A DNA stretch of 64,000 nucleotides, taken from Pseudomonas sp. ACN8 (GTDB taxonomy: Bacteria; Pseudomonadota; Gammaproteobacteria; Pseudomonadales; Pseudomonadaceae). The DNA lies in the NCBI RefSeq assembly GCF_002303925.1, contig NZ_MRCS01000015.1:1-64000 (forward strand), given 5' to 3'. The position numbers and the translations under genes are program-made. Under the pieces are notes generated by a model. The model searched no databases. It worked only from the letters and a program-made list of their open reading frames with translations, and had not been told where the DNA came from. Below, one piece after another: positions 16,087 to 24,861 of this stretch; the first letter of the stretch is position 1, and every line of letters starts with the position of its first letter.

Positions 16087-17131
16087 CCCCCCAGCTTCTG
16101 CGTGGTAAGCCTAAGACTTCATCCATCAGCATCTTCACGGTTATCCCGCCGTTCGGTTGAAGTCTGTAAAGGTTGATGCCAATGCTGATAGATACCCTGT
16201 CTCCGATGTCGTCCCACGCTCGCATCCCTTCGATGTCCTCCGACCGACGGGGACCCGGTCTTTTATCCCACTTTTGTATTTTACGGATGGAATCTGAGGC
16301 AATTTGTTCGACTCCAGCTCCATCCAAAAGGAGACTTTCGGAAAGTCCTCCCGCCATCCCTACGTACCCATAGTGCACGTTTGACCATATGTCGTAGAAG
16401 TAGTCGAACATGCCTTGCTTTTGCCAAGGTCCGCCAAACTGTAGCCCTATCATGACCTTGTGATCCCAGGGTCTGTTTTGACCTACACGCTCTGCCCAAA
16501 GAGCCATAGCTGCCACCTTATTTCCTGACTCAATTGCTTTGAAGTTGGGTGGGGAAAGGCGTGCGTACCAAGGTAGTTTTCTGAACCTCTTTTGTTCAGC
16601 ATCAGCGTCAAAATTGTTGAGGCTCTTCATCTTCATCACGGACGGATGAGTAACATTGCGGTTCATTTCCCCGGCAATGTAGCTCGCTACTTCTTCCATC
16701 ATGTCAGGGTCATTGCAAACGACAGGTCGTGTTTTCCTCTCAGCTAGTATCTGATCGCTTTGTAGAGATTCTGTCGTCGATGGTTGGTCAGAATGCCTTG
16801 TCGGATGAGCAACACCTTGAATGTGTCCGGAGCGTGTAGCGCGAGGCGAAGGTGCAGGAGCAATCAGTCGATTGGTACCTGGTGGGCAGCCGCAGTGAAC
16901 TTCTGCTCCGTCGAGTACAGTTGGAACCCCATGCCATTTCATGGCGGGTAGGCTGTCAACGATAACGCCGTCTTTCCCGCATTTCTTACACGCAGTGGTC
17001 TTGTCCCCGAGTCGTAGCACAGCACGCCCTCCATGCGTCGCACAGGGCAAGCTACTGATACACACGGCTCCTGTGGTGGTCAGGTCGCCGTGCAATCCTT
17101 GACCTAACCCGTTAGCTGTTCCTCTTCCCAT
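16058..17131 (-). CDS. PAAR-domain effector with toxin-44-like C-terminal domain
   Basis: A 357-residue protein. Residues 1-92 form a PAAR-type spike-tip domain: glycine-rich, GDKTTACKKCGKDGV, and a conserved CGCPPGTNR near 80-88. Residues 93-140 are a low-complexity linker. Residues 141-357 are a separate domain with WDHK at 222-225 and YDIWSNVHYGYVG at 246-258, then GAGVEQ. I recall this pattern from the polymorphic toxin type 44 family. The architecture indicates a cargo effector loaded on a type VI secretion VgrG spike. No vgrG, hcp or adaptor gene is nearby, so it is an orphan effector. Lower GC than its neighbours suggests transfer. The enzymatic activity of the toxin domain is not known to me. 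Confidence 0.82.
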   Translation of the reverse strand: MGRGTANGLGQGLHGDLTTTGAVCISSLPCATHGGRAVLRLGDKTTACKKCGKDGVIVDSLPAMKWHGVPTVLDGAEVHCGCPPGTNRLIAPAPSPRATRSGHIQGVAHPTRHSDQPSTTESLQSDQILAERKTRPVVCNDPDMMEEVASYIAGEMNRNVTHPSVMKMKSLNNFDADAEQKRFRKLPWYARLSPPNFKAIESGNKVAAMALWAERVGQNRPWDHKVMIGLQFGGPWQKQGMFDYFYDIWSNVHYGYVGMAGGLSESLLLDGAGVEQIASDSIRKIQKWDKRPGPRRSEDIEGMRAWDDIGDRVSISIGINLYRLQPNGGITVKMLMDEVLGLPRRSWGDGIRDHICK

Positions 17132-17315
17132 GATTCAGCCCTTGTGTTGATTGCAGGGGCGAGCACGCTAGGCTAGGCGGCACGGGAGTTAAATCAGACG
17201 TTTCCTTCAATGATGTAGGTAGATTCTGCAATCAGGCAGATGATAAGCGGCGGACGGCATCGGCGATGTCGGTGGGCTGTGCCAAAATAGACCATCCATT
17301 TTTCCAGGAACACCC

Positions 17316-17960
17316 ATGGACGCTGTCAAACCTGCGCTTATCCGCGAAACCTTCCCCGTCGGCCCTTTGCAGTGCAACTGCACGATCATCGGCGATCCGA
17401 TAACGAAAAAGGCCATCGTCGTCGATCCGGGTGGCAATCATGAGCTGATCCTGGCGCGTCTCGATGCATTGGGGCTGAAAGTGGTCAGCATCATTCACAC
17501 CCATGCGCACCTCGATCATTTCCTGGCTTCCGGCCAACTCAAGGAAAAAACCGGCGCGACCCTGCATTTGCACAAGGAAGACCAGTTTCTGTGGGACAAC
17601 CTGGAAATGCAGTGCCAGATGTTCGGCGTTCCTTATACCCCGGTGCCGTCCCCGGATCGCTGGCTGGCCGATGACGAAGAACTGGCCTGCGGCTGTGGCG
17701 TGGCGCTGCACACACCAGGTCATACGCCGGGCTCCATGAGCTTCTGGTTTTCCGAGGCCAAGCTACTGATTGCCGGTGATACGCTGTTTCGTCGCGGCGT
17801 CGGGCGCACGGATTTGTGGGGTGGAGATCAGGCGACCATCGTGCGTTCGATCAAGCAGCGTTTGTACACCCTCGATGAAGAGGCGACGGTGGTGGCCGGG
17901 CATGGTCCGGACACTCGCCTGGGTGATGAAATGCGCGAAAACCCGTTTGTACGGGCCTGA
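17316..17960 (+). CDS. MBL-fold metallohydrolase (glyoxalase II-like)
   Basis: A 214-residue metallo-beta-lactamase-fold hydrolase. The dinuclear zinc signature is HTHAHLDH near residues 61-68. Further ligands are the His in HTPGHTPGSMSF near residue 134, the Asp in LIAGDTLF near residue 155 and a His in VVAGHGPDT near residue 196. It resembles YcbL-type small glyoxalase II proteins that hydrolyse thioesters such as S-lactoylglutathione in the cytoplasm. The substrate has not been shown. CAGGAA is placed about seven bases before the ATG. It appears to be a single-gene unit between the PAAR effector genes and the OmpA-family lipoprotein. Confidence 0.87.
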   Translation: MDAVKPALIRETFPVGPLQCNCTIIGDPITKKAIVVDPGGNHELILARLDALGLKVVSIIHTHAHLDHFLASGQLKEKTGATLHLHKEDQFLWDNLEMQCQMFGVPYTPVPSPDRWLADDEELACGCGVALHTPGHTPGSMSFWFSEAKLLIAGDTLFRRGVGRTDLWGGDQATIVRSIKQRLYTLDEEATVVAGHGPDTRLGDEMRENPFVRA

Positions 17961-18066
17961 TTTGTAACGAGCGGAATTTTTACTCCAGTAAGTGATCCAA
18001 CGCCCGCAAAGGCTGATGCCTTGCCAACGTTGCACCACAGAATGCAAAAAAAAGTAGGAGCTTTAC

Positions 18067-18810
18067 ATGTTCACCACGCGTCGTTTGATGATTGTCGCTA
18101 CAGCTGTGGCCGTTTTGTCCGGTTGTGCTTCGCCTAACCCTTACGGCGGTCAGGGTCAGACTCAGGGCCAGACGGATAGCGGCTCCGAAGGCATGAGCAA
18201 GACCGCGAAATACGGTGGCCTCGGCGCTCTGGCCGGTGCGCTGGCCGGTGCTGCGATCAACCACGATAACCGTGGCAAGGGCGCACTGATCGGTGCAGCG
18301 GTGGTCGGTGCTTCCGCCGCCGGCTACGGCTACTACGCCGATCAGCAAGAGAAAAAGCTGCGCGCCAGCATGGCCAACACCGGTGTTGAAGTGCAGCGCC
18401 AGGGCGACCAGATCAAGCTGATCATGCCGGGCAATATCACGTTCGCCACCGATTCGGCGAACATTGCCCCAGGTTTCTATCAGCCGCTGAACAACCTGGC
18501 GGGCTCGCTGAAAGAGTTCAACCAGAACCAGATCGAGATCGTCGGCTATACCGACAGCACCGGCAGCCGCCAGCACAACATGGACCTGTCCCAGCGTCGT
18601 GCCCAGAGCGTGGCAACCTACCTGACCTCGCAAGGTGTCAGCGGTGCCAACCTGAGCGCTCGCGGCGCCGGCCCGGATAGCCCGGTGGCCAGCAACGCTG
18701 ACGTCAATGGCCGTGCGCAGAACCGTCGTGTAGAGGTCAACCTCAAGGCGATTCCTGGCCAGCAGTATGGTGGCCAGCAACAGCAGGGTACCGTTCAGCA
18801 ATACCCATAA
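18067..18810 (+). CDS. OmpA-family lipoprotein with glycine-zipper
   Basis: A 247-residue outer-membrane lipoprotein. The signal peptide ends in the lipobox VLSGC (Cys near residue 20). A glycine-zipper segment (GGLGALAGALAGAAINHD, then GALIGAAVVGASAAGYGYY) spans about residues 50-95. A C-terminal OmpA-like peptidoglycan-binding domain follows, with VGYTDSTGS and the LSQRRAQSVATYL helix near 158-185. The protein should link the outer membrane to peptidoglycan. The C-terminus is a short Gln-rich tail. The ATG is preceded by GTAGGAG. It is followed by a REP pair and the convergent ehuA gene. Confidence 0.9.
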   Translation: MFTTRRLMIVATAVAVLSGCASPNPYGGQGQTQGQTDSGSEGMSKTAKYGGLGALAGALAGAAINHDNRGKGALIGAAVVGASAAGYGYYADQQEKKLRASMANTGVEVQRQGDQIKLIMPGNITFATDSANIAPGFYQPLNNLAGSLKEFNQNQIEIVGYTDSTGSRQHNMDLSQRRAQSVATYLTSQGVSGANLSARGAGPDSPVASNADVNGRAQNRRVEVNLKAIPGQQYGGQQQQGTVQQYP

Positions 18811-18828
18811 CACCGCAAAACAAAAAAT

Positions 18829-18919
18829 GTGGGAGTGAGCCTGCTCGCGATAGCGGACGGTCAGTCAACATCACTGTTGAATGTGACGGTCCTATCGCGA
18901 GCAGGCTCGCTCCCACATT
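18829..18919. repeat. REP pair (REPIN)
   Basis: Inverted REP arms (ATGTGGGAGTGAGCCTGCTC and GCGAGCAGGCTCGCTCCCAC) flank a spacer of about 45 bases between the convergent OmpA-lipoprotein and ehuA genes. Confidence 0.87.
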
Positions 18920-18940
18920 GGTTTTTGGGTGTTACGCCTG

Positions 18941-19735
18941 TTAGTTGGCTTCTTTCACTGCGCTGAGAAACGCGCAGGTCCGTTCCTGCTGTGGATGTTC
19001 GAAGATCTGCTCCGGCGTGCCCTGCTCGTGAATCTGACCCTTGTAGAAGAAGCACACACGATCGGCGAACTCCCGGGCAAAGCCCATCTGGTGCGTGACC
19101 ATCAGCATGGTCAGGTTGTGTTCGGCGCCGAGCTTGCGGATAACGTTGAGCACTTCGCCGCACAGTTCCGGATCGAGCGCTGAGGTCACTTCGTCGAAGA
19201 GCATGACTTTGGGACGCATGGCCAACGCCCGGGCAATAGCCACCCGTTGTTGCTGACCACCGGACAGCTGTGAAGGGTAATGCCCCAGCTTGCTGCCCAG
19301 GCCCACCAGTTCCAGAAGGTCCGCCGCTCGTTCGCGTGCTTCGGCCGGCTTCATGCCCAGCACTTGCACCGGCGCCTCAATGACGTTTTGCAAGGCCGTC
19401 ATGTGCGGAAACAGGTTGAAGCTCTGGAACACCATGCCGATCTTGCCGCGAACGCGACGGATATGCCTGTCGTTGGCAGGCACCAGCACGCCGTTGCGAT
19501 TGGGCATGTGCGTCAACAAATCATCCTCGATGCGGATCAGTCCGTCATCGATGCCCTCAAGCGTCATCAACACCCGCAGCAGCGTGGATTTTCCCGAGCC
19601 GCTGGGGCCGATGATCGCGACTTTTTCGCCTGGAGTGACATCCAGGTTCAAGTGGTCGAGCACGGTGAAATTGCCGTAGCTCTTGGTGACGTCCTGGAAG
19701 CTGACAATCGGCTTGACCGGATTCGATTCAGGCAT
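18941..19735 (-). CDS. ehuA: Ectoine/hydroxyectoine ABC transporter ATP-binding protein EhuA
   Basis: A 264-residue ABC ATPase energising ectoine uptake. Walker [10 protein letters not shown] is near residue 42, the signature [15 protein letters not shown] near residue 153, Walker [10 protein letters not shown] near residue 175, and the switch His in MLMVTHQMG near 209. It is the last gene of ehuBCDA. The start is uncertain. The ATG at 19735 (MPESNP) gives the normal family N-terminus with AAGGGG upstream. An in-frame ATG at 19816 overlaps the ehuD stop as TAATG with GGAG before it and would add 27 residues. I annotate the shorter form because the extra segment looks unlike the family. Confidence 0.86.
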   Translation of the reverse strand: MPESNPVKPIVSFQDVTKSYGNFTVLDHLNLDVTPGEKVAIIGPSGSGKSTLLRVLMTLEGIDDGLIRIEDDLLTHMPNRNGVLVPANDRHIRRVRGKIGMVFQSFNLFPHMTALQNVIEAPVQVLGMKPAEARERAADLLELVGLGSKLGHYPSQLSGGQQQRVAIARALAMRPKVMLFDEVTSALDPELCGEVLNVIRKLGAEHNLTMLMVTHQMGFAREFADRVCFFYKGQIHEQGTPEQIFEHPQQERTCAFLSAVKEAN

Positions 19736-19815
19736 GGCACAGGCCCCTTGCGGATGCAGCGATGTCAGGTCGCCGCGCCGGGAAAGGTTGTTAGAGGTCG
19801 AGAGTGGAGAAATCA

Positions 19816-20472
19816 TTAGCGTAGCTCCAGGCGCAGTTCGAGGCGCCGTACCAGATAAGCCAAAGCGATGCTCAGGGCGAGGAAAAACAGACCGACCATG
19901 GTGATCGGCTCCAGATAACGGAAGTTTTCGGAACCAATGTTCTTGGCTTGCTGCATGATCTCGACCACGGTAATGGCCGACAGCACCGGCGTGTCCTTGA
20001 GCATGGCCACCAGGTAATTTCCCAATGGCGGCAGGATCGGCCGCAGGGCCTGGGGCAGGATGATGTTGCGGTAGGCGCTGTACGGCGCGATGTTCAGCGC
20101 CGTAACGGCCTCCCACTGCGCCCGCGGCACGGCGTCGAGGCCGCCGCGGTAAACCTCGGCGATGTAGCAGGCGTAGTGCACACCGATGCCGATCACCCCC
20201 ACCTGCATGGCTGTCATGCTCACGCCGTAATTGGGCAGCACGTAGTAGAGGAAATACACCTGGATCAGCAGCGGCGTGCTGCGGATGAATTCGATCACCC
20301 CGGCGGTCGGCCACGATAACCAGAACAGGCGACTGCGTCGGCCGATGGCCAGAAACAATCCCAGCACAATGGCGATCATGAAGCCGAGCAGGGTAATGCC
20401 CACGGTGTTCAGCGATGCCCGCAGCAAATCGGGCAGGATCTGCCAGGCATATGTCCAATCGAACAGGGTCAT
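19816..20472 (-). CDS. ehuD: Ectoine/hydroxyectoine ABC transporter permease EhuD
   Basis: A 218-residue polar amino-acid-type (HisMQ) permease with about five membrane helices. The ATPase-coupling loop [24 protein letters not shown] lies near residues 121-144 and has the EAA-type consensus. It pairs with EhuC to form the inner-membrane channel. The start overlaps the ehuC stop by four bases (ATGA), showing translational coupling, and the stop overlaps a possible ehuA start. The assignment to ectoine rather than another solute rests on the complete ehu-eut-doe context. Confidence 0.86.
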   Translation of the reverse strand: MTLFDWTYAWQILPDLLRASLNTVGITLLGFMIAIVLGLFLAIGRRSRLFWLSWPTAGVIEFIRSTPLLIQVYFLYYVLPNYGVSMTAMQVGVIGIGVHYACYIAEVYRGGLDAVPRAQWEAVTALNIAPYSAYRNIILPQALRPILPPLGNYLVAMLKDTPVLSAITVVEIMQQAKNIGSENFRYLEPITMVGLFFLALSIALAYLVRRLELRLELR

Positions 20473-21128
20473 GACAGACCTCCACGCATCCGGCCGCGAG
20501 CCAAACGTCGCTCAACGCTGCGCATGCCGAGGTTGATCGCTTGAGCCAGAACGAAGTACATCACCAGCGCCAGGCTGAAGATTTCCAGGGTCTGGAAAGT
20601 GGCCTGGTCCAGTTGCCGGGCCCGGAAGCTGAGGTCCGACAGGGTGATCAGCGAGACCAGCGAAGTATTTTTCAGCAACTCGATCAGCAGGTTGGTGCCC
20701 GGTGGAATGGCCGCCAGCAACGCCTGGGGCAAAATGATTCGCCGAAAGCGCTTGTAGCCGCTGAAGTTCAATGCGGTCGCCGCTTCGTACTGACCTTTGG
20801 CAACGGAACTGATCGCACCGCGCATCACCTCCGCGCCGTAAGCGCCGATGTGCAGGCCGAGGCCGACAATGGCGACGCTGTAGGGGCTCAGTTCGAGATT
20901 GAACGGTGGTAGCGGCAACACGAAAAACAGCCAGAACAATTGCACCAGCAGCGACGTGCCGCGGAACACTTCAATGTAGGCGACCGAGAACCAGCTCAGC
21001 GGCCGCCACGGCGACATGCGCCCCAGCGCCGCCAGAATGGCCGCGACAATCGCCAGGATCGAGCCGAAGAAGGTCACCTGGAGCGTGACCCAGGCGCCTT
21101 GTATCAAAAGCGGAAGTAATTCACCCAT
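20469..21128 (-). CDS. ehuC: Ectoine/hydroxyectoine ABC transporter permease EhuC
   Basis: A 219-residue HisMQ-family permease with about five hydrophobic helices. The coupling loop [18 protein letters not shown] is near residues 119-136. It lies 77 bases downstream of ehuB in transcription order and overlaps ehuD by four bases. It forms the membrane pore with EhuD and is served by EhuA. No separate promoter is evident between ehuB and ehuC. The ectoine substrate is inferred from gene order, as the permease sequence alone does not fix specificity. Confidence 0.86.
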   Translation of the reverse strand: MGELLPLLIQGAWVTLQVTFFGSILAIVAAILAALGRMSPWRPLSWFSVAYIEVFRGTSLLVQLFWLFFVLPLPPFNLELSPYSVAIVGLGLHIGAYGAEVMRGAISSVAKGQYEAATALNFSGYKRFRRIILPQALLAAIPPGTNLLIELLKNTSLVSLITLSDLSFRARQLDQATFQTLEIFSLALVMYFVLAQAINLGMRSVERRLARGRMRGGLS

Positions 21129-21205
21129 TGTTCACACCTGCGTGGTTCAACATCCGGAGTCAGCAGGAAAATAGGCATCGCGCCGCAGCGCCATGCCTGT
21201 TTCGG

Positions 21206-22060
21206 CTATTGAGCGCAGAGCTCGGCAGCCGTTTTGCTGGTCACGTTGGATTTGTCAAAGCCGAACGGGGCGACCGTCTTGAGATGCTCTTCGGAGCCCA
21301 GCCACTTTTTCAGTTCGGCGTTGACCGCATCCCGCAGGTCCTTGTCTTCCGGGCGGAAGGCGAGGGCGCCGTAACCGGTATGCGACGGGTCATCCTTGAA
21401 TTCGGTGACTGCTTCGACCTTTTCACCACCCTTGGCGGCCAGGCCTTTCATGGTCAGTTGGGTGCCTACGGCGGCATCGGCGCGACCGGCGCGCACGGCT
21501 TGCAACTGCGCGGTGGTGTCGGGCACCTGGAGGATTTGTGCGTCCTTCACCCCTGAGTCCCGCGCATATTTCAGGTTGACCGTGCCGGCCATGATCGCCA
21601 GTTTCACATCCGGGTTCCTGGCGATGTCTTCATAGCTGTGCAGGTTTTTCGGGTTGCCTTTGGCGGTCAGGAGGGCGTCGGGCAACTGGTATTGCGGATC
21701 GGTGAAGATGACTTGCTTGCAGCGTTCGGGCGTGATGTACATGCCCGCGGCAATCACGTCGAAACGACTGGCGCGCAGGCCCGGGATCAACGAGCCCCAC
21801 TCGGTCAGCACGCCATCGACTTGCTTGATGCCCATTTTGGCGAAGATGACTTTGGCGATTTCCGGCGATTCACCGGTGACCCGGCCATCGGTCTCGGTAA
21901 AGGCGAACGGGGTTTCGTTGGCGTAGCCGATGCGGATGCTGCTGTTTTTCGTAATGGTTTCCAGCGTCGTGGCGTGGGCGCTGGCGGCCAGACCGAATAT
22001 CGCACAAGCCACGAACAGGTGACGCAAGACATGGGGAGTGCGAGGAATGGAATTGCTCAT
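21206..22060 (-). CDS. ehuB: Ectoine/hydroxyectoine-binding protein EhuB
   Basis: A 284-residue periplasmic solute-binding protein of the polar amino-acid family. The signal peptide ends at about residue 30 (FGLAASAHA). The mature part begins TLETITKNSSIRIGYANETP, where aromatic and acidic residues build the ligand pocket in homologues. EhuB captures ectoine and 5-hydroxyectoine and delivers them to EhuCD. The frame is open upstream to 22459, but the ATG at 22060 has AGGAGAT placed eight bases before it and a proper signal peptide. It is the first gene of the ehuBCDA operon and is divergent from enuR. Confidence 0.88.
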   Translation of the reverse strand: MSNSIPRTPHVLRHLFVACAIFGLAASAHATTLETITKNSSIRIGYANETPFAFTETDGRVTGESPEIAKVIFAKMGIKQVDGVLTEWGSLIPGLRASRFDVIAAGMYITPERCKQVIFTDPQYQLPDALLTAKGNPKNLHSYEDIARNPDVKLAIMAGTVNLKYARDSGVKDAQILQVPDTTAQLQAVRAGRADAAVGTQLTMKGLAAKGGEKVEAVTEFKDDPSHTGYGALAFRPEDKDLRDAVNAELKKWLGSEEHLKTVAPFGFDKSNVTSKTAAELCAQ

Positions 22061-22183
22061 CGATAAAATCTCCTGTTTCTTGTGGACCCGTCTTTGACGG
22101 CTCTGTGGTAGGAGGCAGTGTGACAAGAGCAAAGCGTACGAGGGCTGGTCCACCTGTTGAGCCGAAGCGTGGAGAGACAGTTC

Positions 22184-22247
22184 CGGTACAGATCGATTGA
22201 TTGTTGTTGGCGGCGGGTTCCCCAGCCTGTGCATCGACCTTGTACCG
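22184..22247. promoter_or_regulatory. Inverted repeat in the ehuB-enuR divergent promoter region
   Basis: CGGTACAGATCGA (22184-22196) and TCGACCTTGTACCG (22234-22247) are near-complementary arms 37 bases apart. They lie between ehuB and enuR and could be a second regulatory element. The arms differ by one substitution and one inserted base. Confidence 0.35.
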
Positions 22248-22275
22248 AGCATACAAAAGCACTGTGCAGGATTGC

Positions 22276-22291
22276 ATTGCACTAGGACAAT
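22276..22291. promoter_or_regulatory. Candidate EnuR operator (ehuB/enuR)
   Basis: The 16-base dyad ATTGCACTAGGACAAT has perfect ATTG/CAAT ends around a CTAG core. It is flanked by a partial direct repeat, ATTGCATTGCA at 22271-22281 and ATTGCTTTGCA at 22290-22300. A near-identical dyad lies upstream of eutB, which makes a shared regulator, most simply EnuR, likely. Confidence 0.55.
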
Positions 22292-22352
22292 TGCTTTGCA
22301 TGGATTCTCGCGGGATGCTGTCGGCACTGGCAAACACGTGGGTTCGGCGCCG

Positions 22353-23747
22353 ATGGACAAGTGGAAGGCAGCATTGGAAATCGCCCGCAGCGGCGAGTCG
22401 AAATACAAGATCCTGGTCCAGGCGATTGCCGACGATATCGAGCAGGGTGTGCTGGCCAATGATCAGCGGCTGCCACCGCAACGTAATGTCGCCGATGCCA
22501 TGGGCATCAGTGTGCAAACCGTCACCAATGCCTACAAGGAGCTCGAGCGCCAGGGCTTGGTGAGGTGCGAGGTCGGGCGCGGCAGTTTTGTCTCGCGGCG
22601 AATGAGCGACCGGGTCGCCACTTATATTCTCGACAGCCCTGAACGGGCGCTGGTGGATTTTTCCATCACTCGGATCATGCACACCCGAGAGCATGACCAA
22701 TTCTGGCGCGAAACCTGTCGCGAACTCAGCACCGAAGAGGATCAGCCCTGGATTCACGCGTTTCGCCCGATTGCCGGTTTCGAGTCGCACCGTGAAGCGG
22801 CGATGCACTGGATCGCACGGCAGGGCCTGCGGGTCGAACGCGACGACATCCTGATCACCAACGGCGCTGCCCACGCGATCTTTCTGGCCTTGGCATCCCT
22901 TGCCGGCCCGGATGATGTGGTGCTTTGCGAAGGGCTGACCGATCACGGTGTGATCGGCAACTCCCAGGTGCTCGGGTTTACCCTCAAGGGGCTGGAGATG
23001 GACCGACATGGCATCGACCCCGAGCATTTCGAGGACATGTGCAGCAACGAGCGCATCACCGCGCTGGTCTGTACGCCAAACCTGAACAACCCGACCACCA
23101 GTCTGATGCCGGACAGTCGTCGACGGGAAATTGCCGAGATCGCCCGGCGGTTTGGCGTGCACATTATCGAAGACGATGTGTACGGCCCTCTACTGGACGA
23201 GCGCCGGGCACCGCCGATCAGCCACTATTTGCCGGAACTGTCGTTCTATTGCACCAGCATGACCAAATCGGTGCTCACCGGTCTGCGCGTCGGTTATCTG
23301 GTGATGCCAAAGCGGCTGGCGTTGCGCACCGAAAGTATCTTGCGGGTCAACAGCTGGATGGCCACGCCCATGGTCGCGGAGATTGCAACGCGCTGGATTC
23401 GCGACGGGCGCGCCGACACCCTGGTGGACCTGCAACGCCAACTCTTGTCCGGTCGGCAAGCGATGGTCAGCGAGTACCTGGGCGAGTACCTGCTCGGCCA
23501 GCATCCCTATGCGTTGAGTGCCTGGGTCGGCATTCCCCCCCATTGGGAAGTCGACAGCCTGGTGCGGGCGCTGCGACACAAGCATATTGCAGTCACTTCG
23601 CCCGACCCGTTCACGGTGCGTGGCACGCCCAGGCCCCGGGCCGTTCGGGTGTGTGTCGGTGCCGAATGCAGTGACGACGAAATGCGCGACGCGCTGATGG
23701 GCATGCGTGAAATCTTCGGTCAGTACCCGCAGATCCATGATTTTTGA
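22353..23747 (+). CDS. enuR: MocR/GntR-type ectoine catabolism regulator EnuR
   Basis: A 464-residue MocR regulator. The N-terminal winged helix-turn-helix of the GntR class spans about residues 13-80 (LPPQRNVADAMGISVQTVTNAYKELE). The C-terminal aminotransferase-like domain has the PLP lysine in SMTKSVLTGLRVGY near residue 304. EnuR-type proteins bind PLP and sense intermediates of ectoine breakdown such as N-acetyl-diaminobutyrate. They usually repress transport and catabolic genes until induced. The ATG at 22353 is chosen although its ribosome-binding site is weak, because the frame upstream crosses the divergent promoter region. It lies between ehuBCDA and eutB-doe. Confidence 0.87.
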   Translation: MDKWKAALEIARSGESKYKILVQAIADDIEQGVLANDQRLPPQRNVADAMGISVQTVTNAYKELERQGLVRCEVGRGSFVSRRMSDRVATYILDSPERALVDFSITRIMHTREHDQFWRETCRELSTEEDQPWIHAFRPIAGFESHREAAMHWIARQGLRVERDDILITNGAAHAIFLALASLAGPDDVVLCEGLTDHGVIGNSQVLGFTLKGLEMDRHGIDPEHFEDMCSNERITALVCTPNLNNPTTSLMPDSRRREIAEIARRFGVHIIEDDVYGPLLDERRAPPISHYLPELSFYCTSMTKSVLTGLRVGYLVMPKRLALRTESILRVNSWMATPMVAEIATRWIRDGRADTLVDLQRQLLSGRQAMVSEYLGEYLLGQHPYALSAWVGIPPHWEVDSLVRALRHKHIAVTSPDPFTVRGTPRPRAVRVCVGAECSDDEMRDALMGMREIFGQYPQIHDF

Positions 23748-23781
23748 GCGGGCAATCGGTGCAAAAAAGTTTGTCGACTAA

Positions 23782-23797
23782 ATTGCCCTAGTACATT
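23782..23797. promoter_or_regulatory. Candidate EnuR operator (eutB promoter)
   Basis: ATTGCCCTAGTACATT matches the ehuB/enuR dyad ATTGNNCTAGNNCAAT with one mismatch in the right arm. It lies 57 bases before the eutB start codon. Confidence 0.52.
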
Positions 23798-23853
23798 CAT
23801 CGCGACAATCCAGCCCTCTTAGACTGCGCCCAATACCTCATCGGGATGCGGTC

Positions 23854-24825
23854 ATGTCAGCGCTACAGCTCAACGATATTTACCTCGCCCGCCAGCGCAT
23901 CGCAGCACTGGTCCGGTGTACGCCCATGGAACATTCGCCCAGCCTGTCCCGGCGGCTGGGCGTGCCGGTGTACCTCAAGCTCGAATCCCAGCAAATCACC
24001 GGCAGCTTCAAGTTACGCGGCGCGAGCAATGCCGTGGCACAGCTCAGTGCCGAGCAAAGGGTGCGTGGCGTCGTCGCCGCGTCGACCGGCAATCATGGGC
24101 GGGCGCTCGCTTACGCCGCATCGCGCCAAGGCGTGAAGGCGACGATTTGCCTGTCGCATCTGGTGCCGGGCAACAAGGTACAGGCCATTCGCGATCTAGG
24201 CGCCGAAGTCTGCATCGTCGGCCAGTCTCAGGATGATGCCCAGCGTGAGGCCGAGCGGATTGCTTGTGAACATGGCGCGACGCTGCTGCCGCCGTTCGAT
24301 CATCCGGCGATCATCGCCGGGCAGGGCACGCTGGGGCTGGAGATCCTTGAGCAGCAACCAGACGTCGCCCAGGTGCTGGTGCCGTTGTCCGGCGGCGGTC
24401 TGTTTGCCGGCGTGGCGCTGGCACTGAAAAGTGCCAACCCGCAGATCGTCACCCATGGCATCAGCATGCAACGCGGCGCGGCCATGCACGCCAGCCTCGC
24501 GGCCGGGCGTCCGGTGGAAGTCGAAGAGCTGCCGACCCTGGCCGACTCGCTCGGTGGTGGCATCGGCCTGGACAACCGTTACACCTTTTCCATGACCCGC
24601 GATACCTGCGATCACCTGCATCTGCTCAGCGAAGCCTCCATTGCCAATGCCATTCGTCATGCCTACCGCGAAGAGCGCCTGGTGCTGGAAGGCGCGGCGG
24701 CGGTGGGGATTGCCGCGTTGCTTGAAGGCCTGATCGAGCCCCGTGGGCCGGTCGTGGTGGTGGTCAGCGGACGCAACGTCGATATCGATCAGCATCTGCG
24801 CGTGCTGACGGGTGCCGATGCATGA
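23854..24825 (+). CDS. eutB: Hydroxyectoine utilisation dehydratase EutB
   Basis: A 323-residue PLP enzyme of the threonine/serine dehydratase fold (type II). The PLP lysine lies in the ITGSFKLRGASNA motif near residue 52. The glycine-rich phosphate loop SGGGLFAG is near residue 180 and a C-terminal VVVVVSGRNVD motif is present. EutB is thought to act with EutC in converting the hydroxyectoine-derived intermediate toward the ectoine route. It is the first gene of the eutB-eutC-doeA-doeB run, 36 bases before eutC. A candidate EnuR operator lies in its promoter. A generic threonine dehydratase is possible from sequence alone; context favours EutB. Confidence 0.87.
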   Translation: MSALQLNDIYLARQRIAALVRCTPMEHSPSLSRRLGVPVYLKLESQQITGSFKLRGASNAVAQLSAEQRVRGVVAASTGNHGRALAYAASRQGVKATICLSHLVPGNKVQAIRDLGAEVCIVGQSQDDAQREAERIACEHGATLLPPFDHPAIIAGQGTLGLEILEQQPDVAQVLVPLSGGGLFAGVALALKSANPQIVTHGISMQRGAAMHASLAAGRPVEVEELPTLADSLGGGIGLDNRYTFSMTRDTCDHLHLLSEASIANAIRHAYREERLVLEGAAAVGIAALLEGLIEPRGPVVVVVSGRNVDIDQHLRVLTGADA

Positions 24826-24861
24826 ATTCCCACAATAACGACTCAATGGAGTGCCGCGTTG

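Noticed and set aside
23854..24825. Annotation of this gene as a biosynthetic or catabolic threonine dehydratase
   Set aside because: The fold is shared, but the position in an ehu-eut-doe operon next to EutC makes EutB far more likely.
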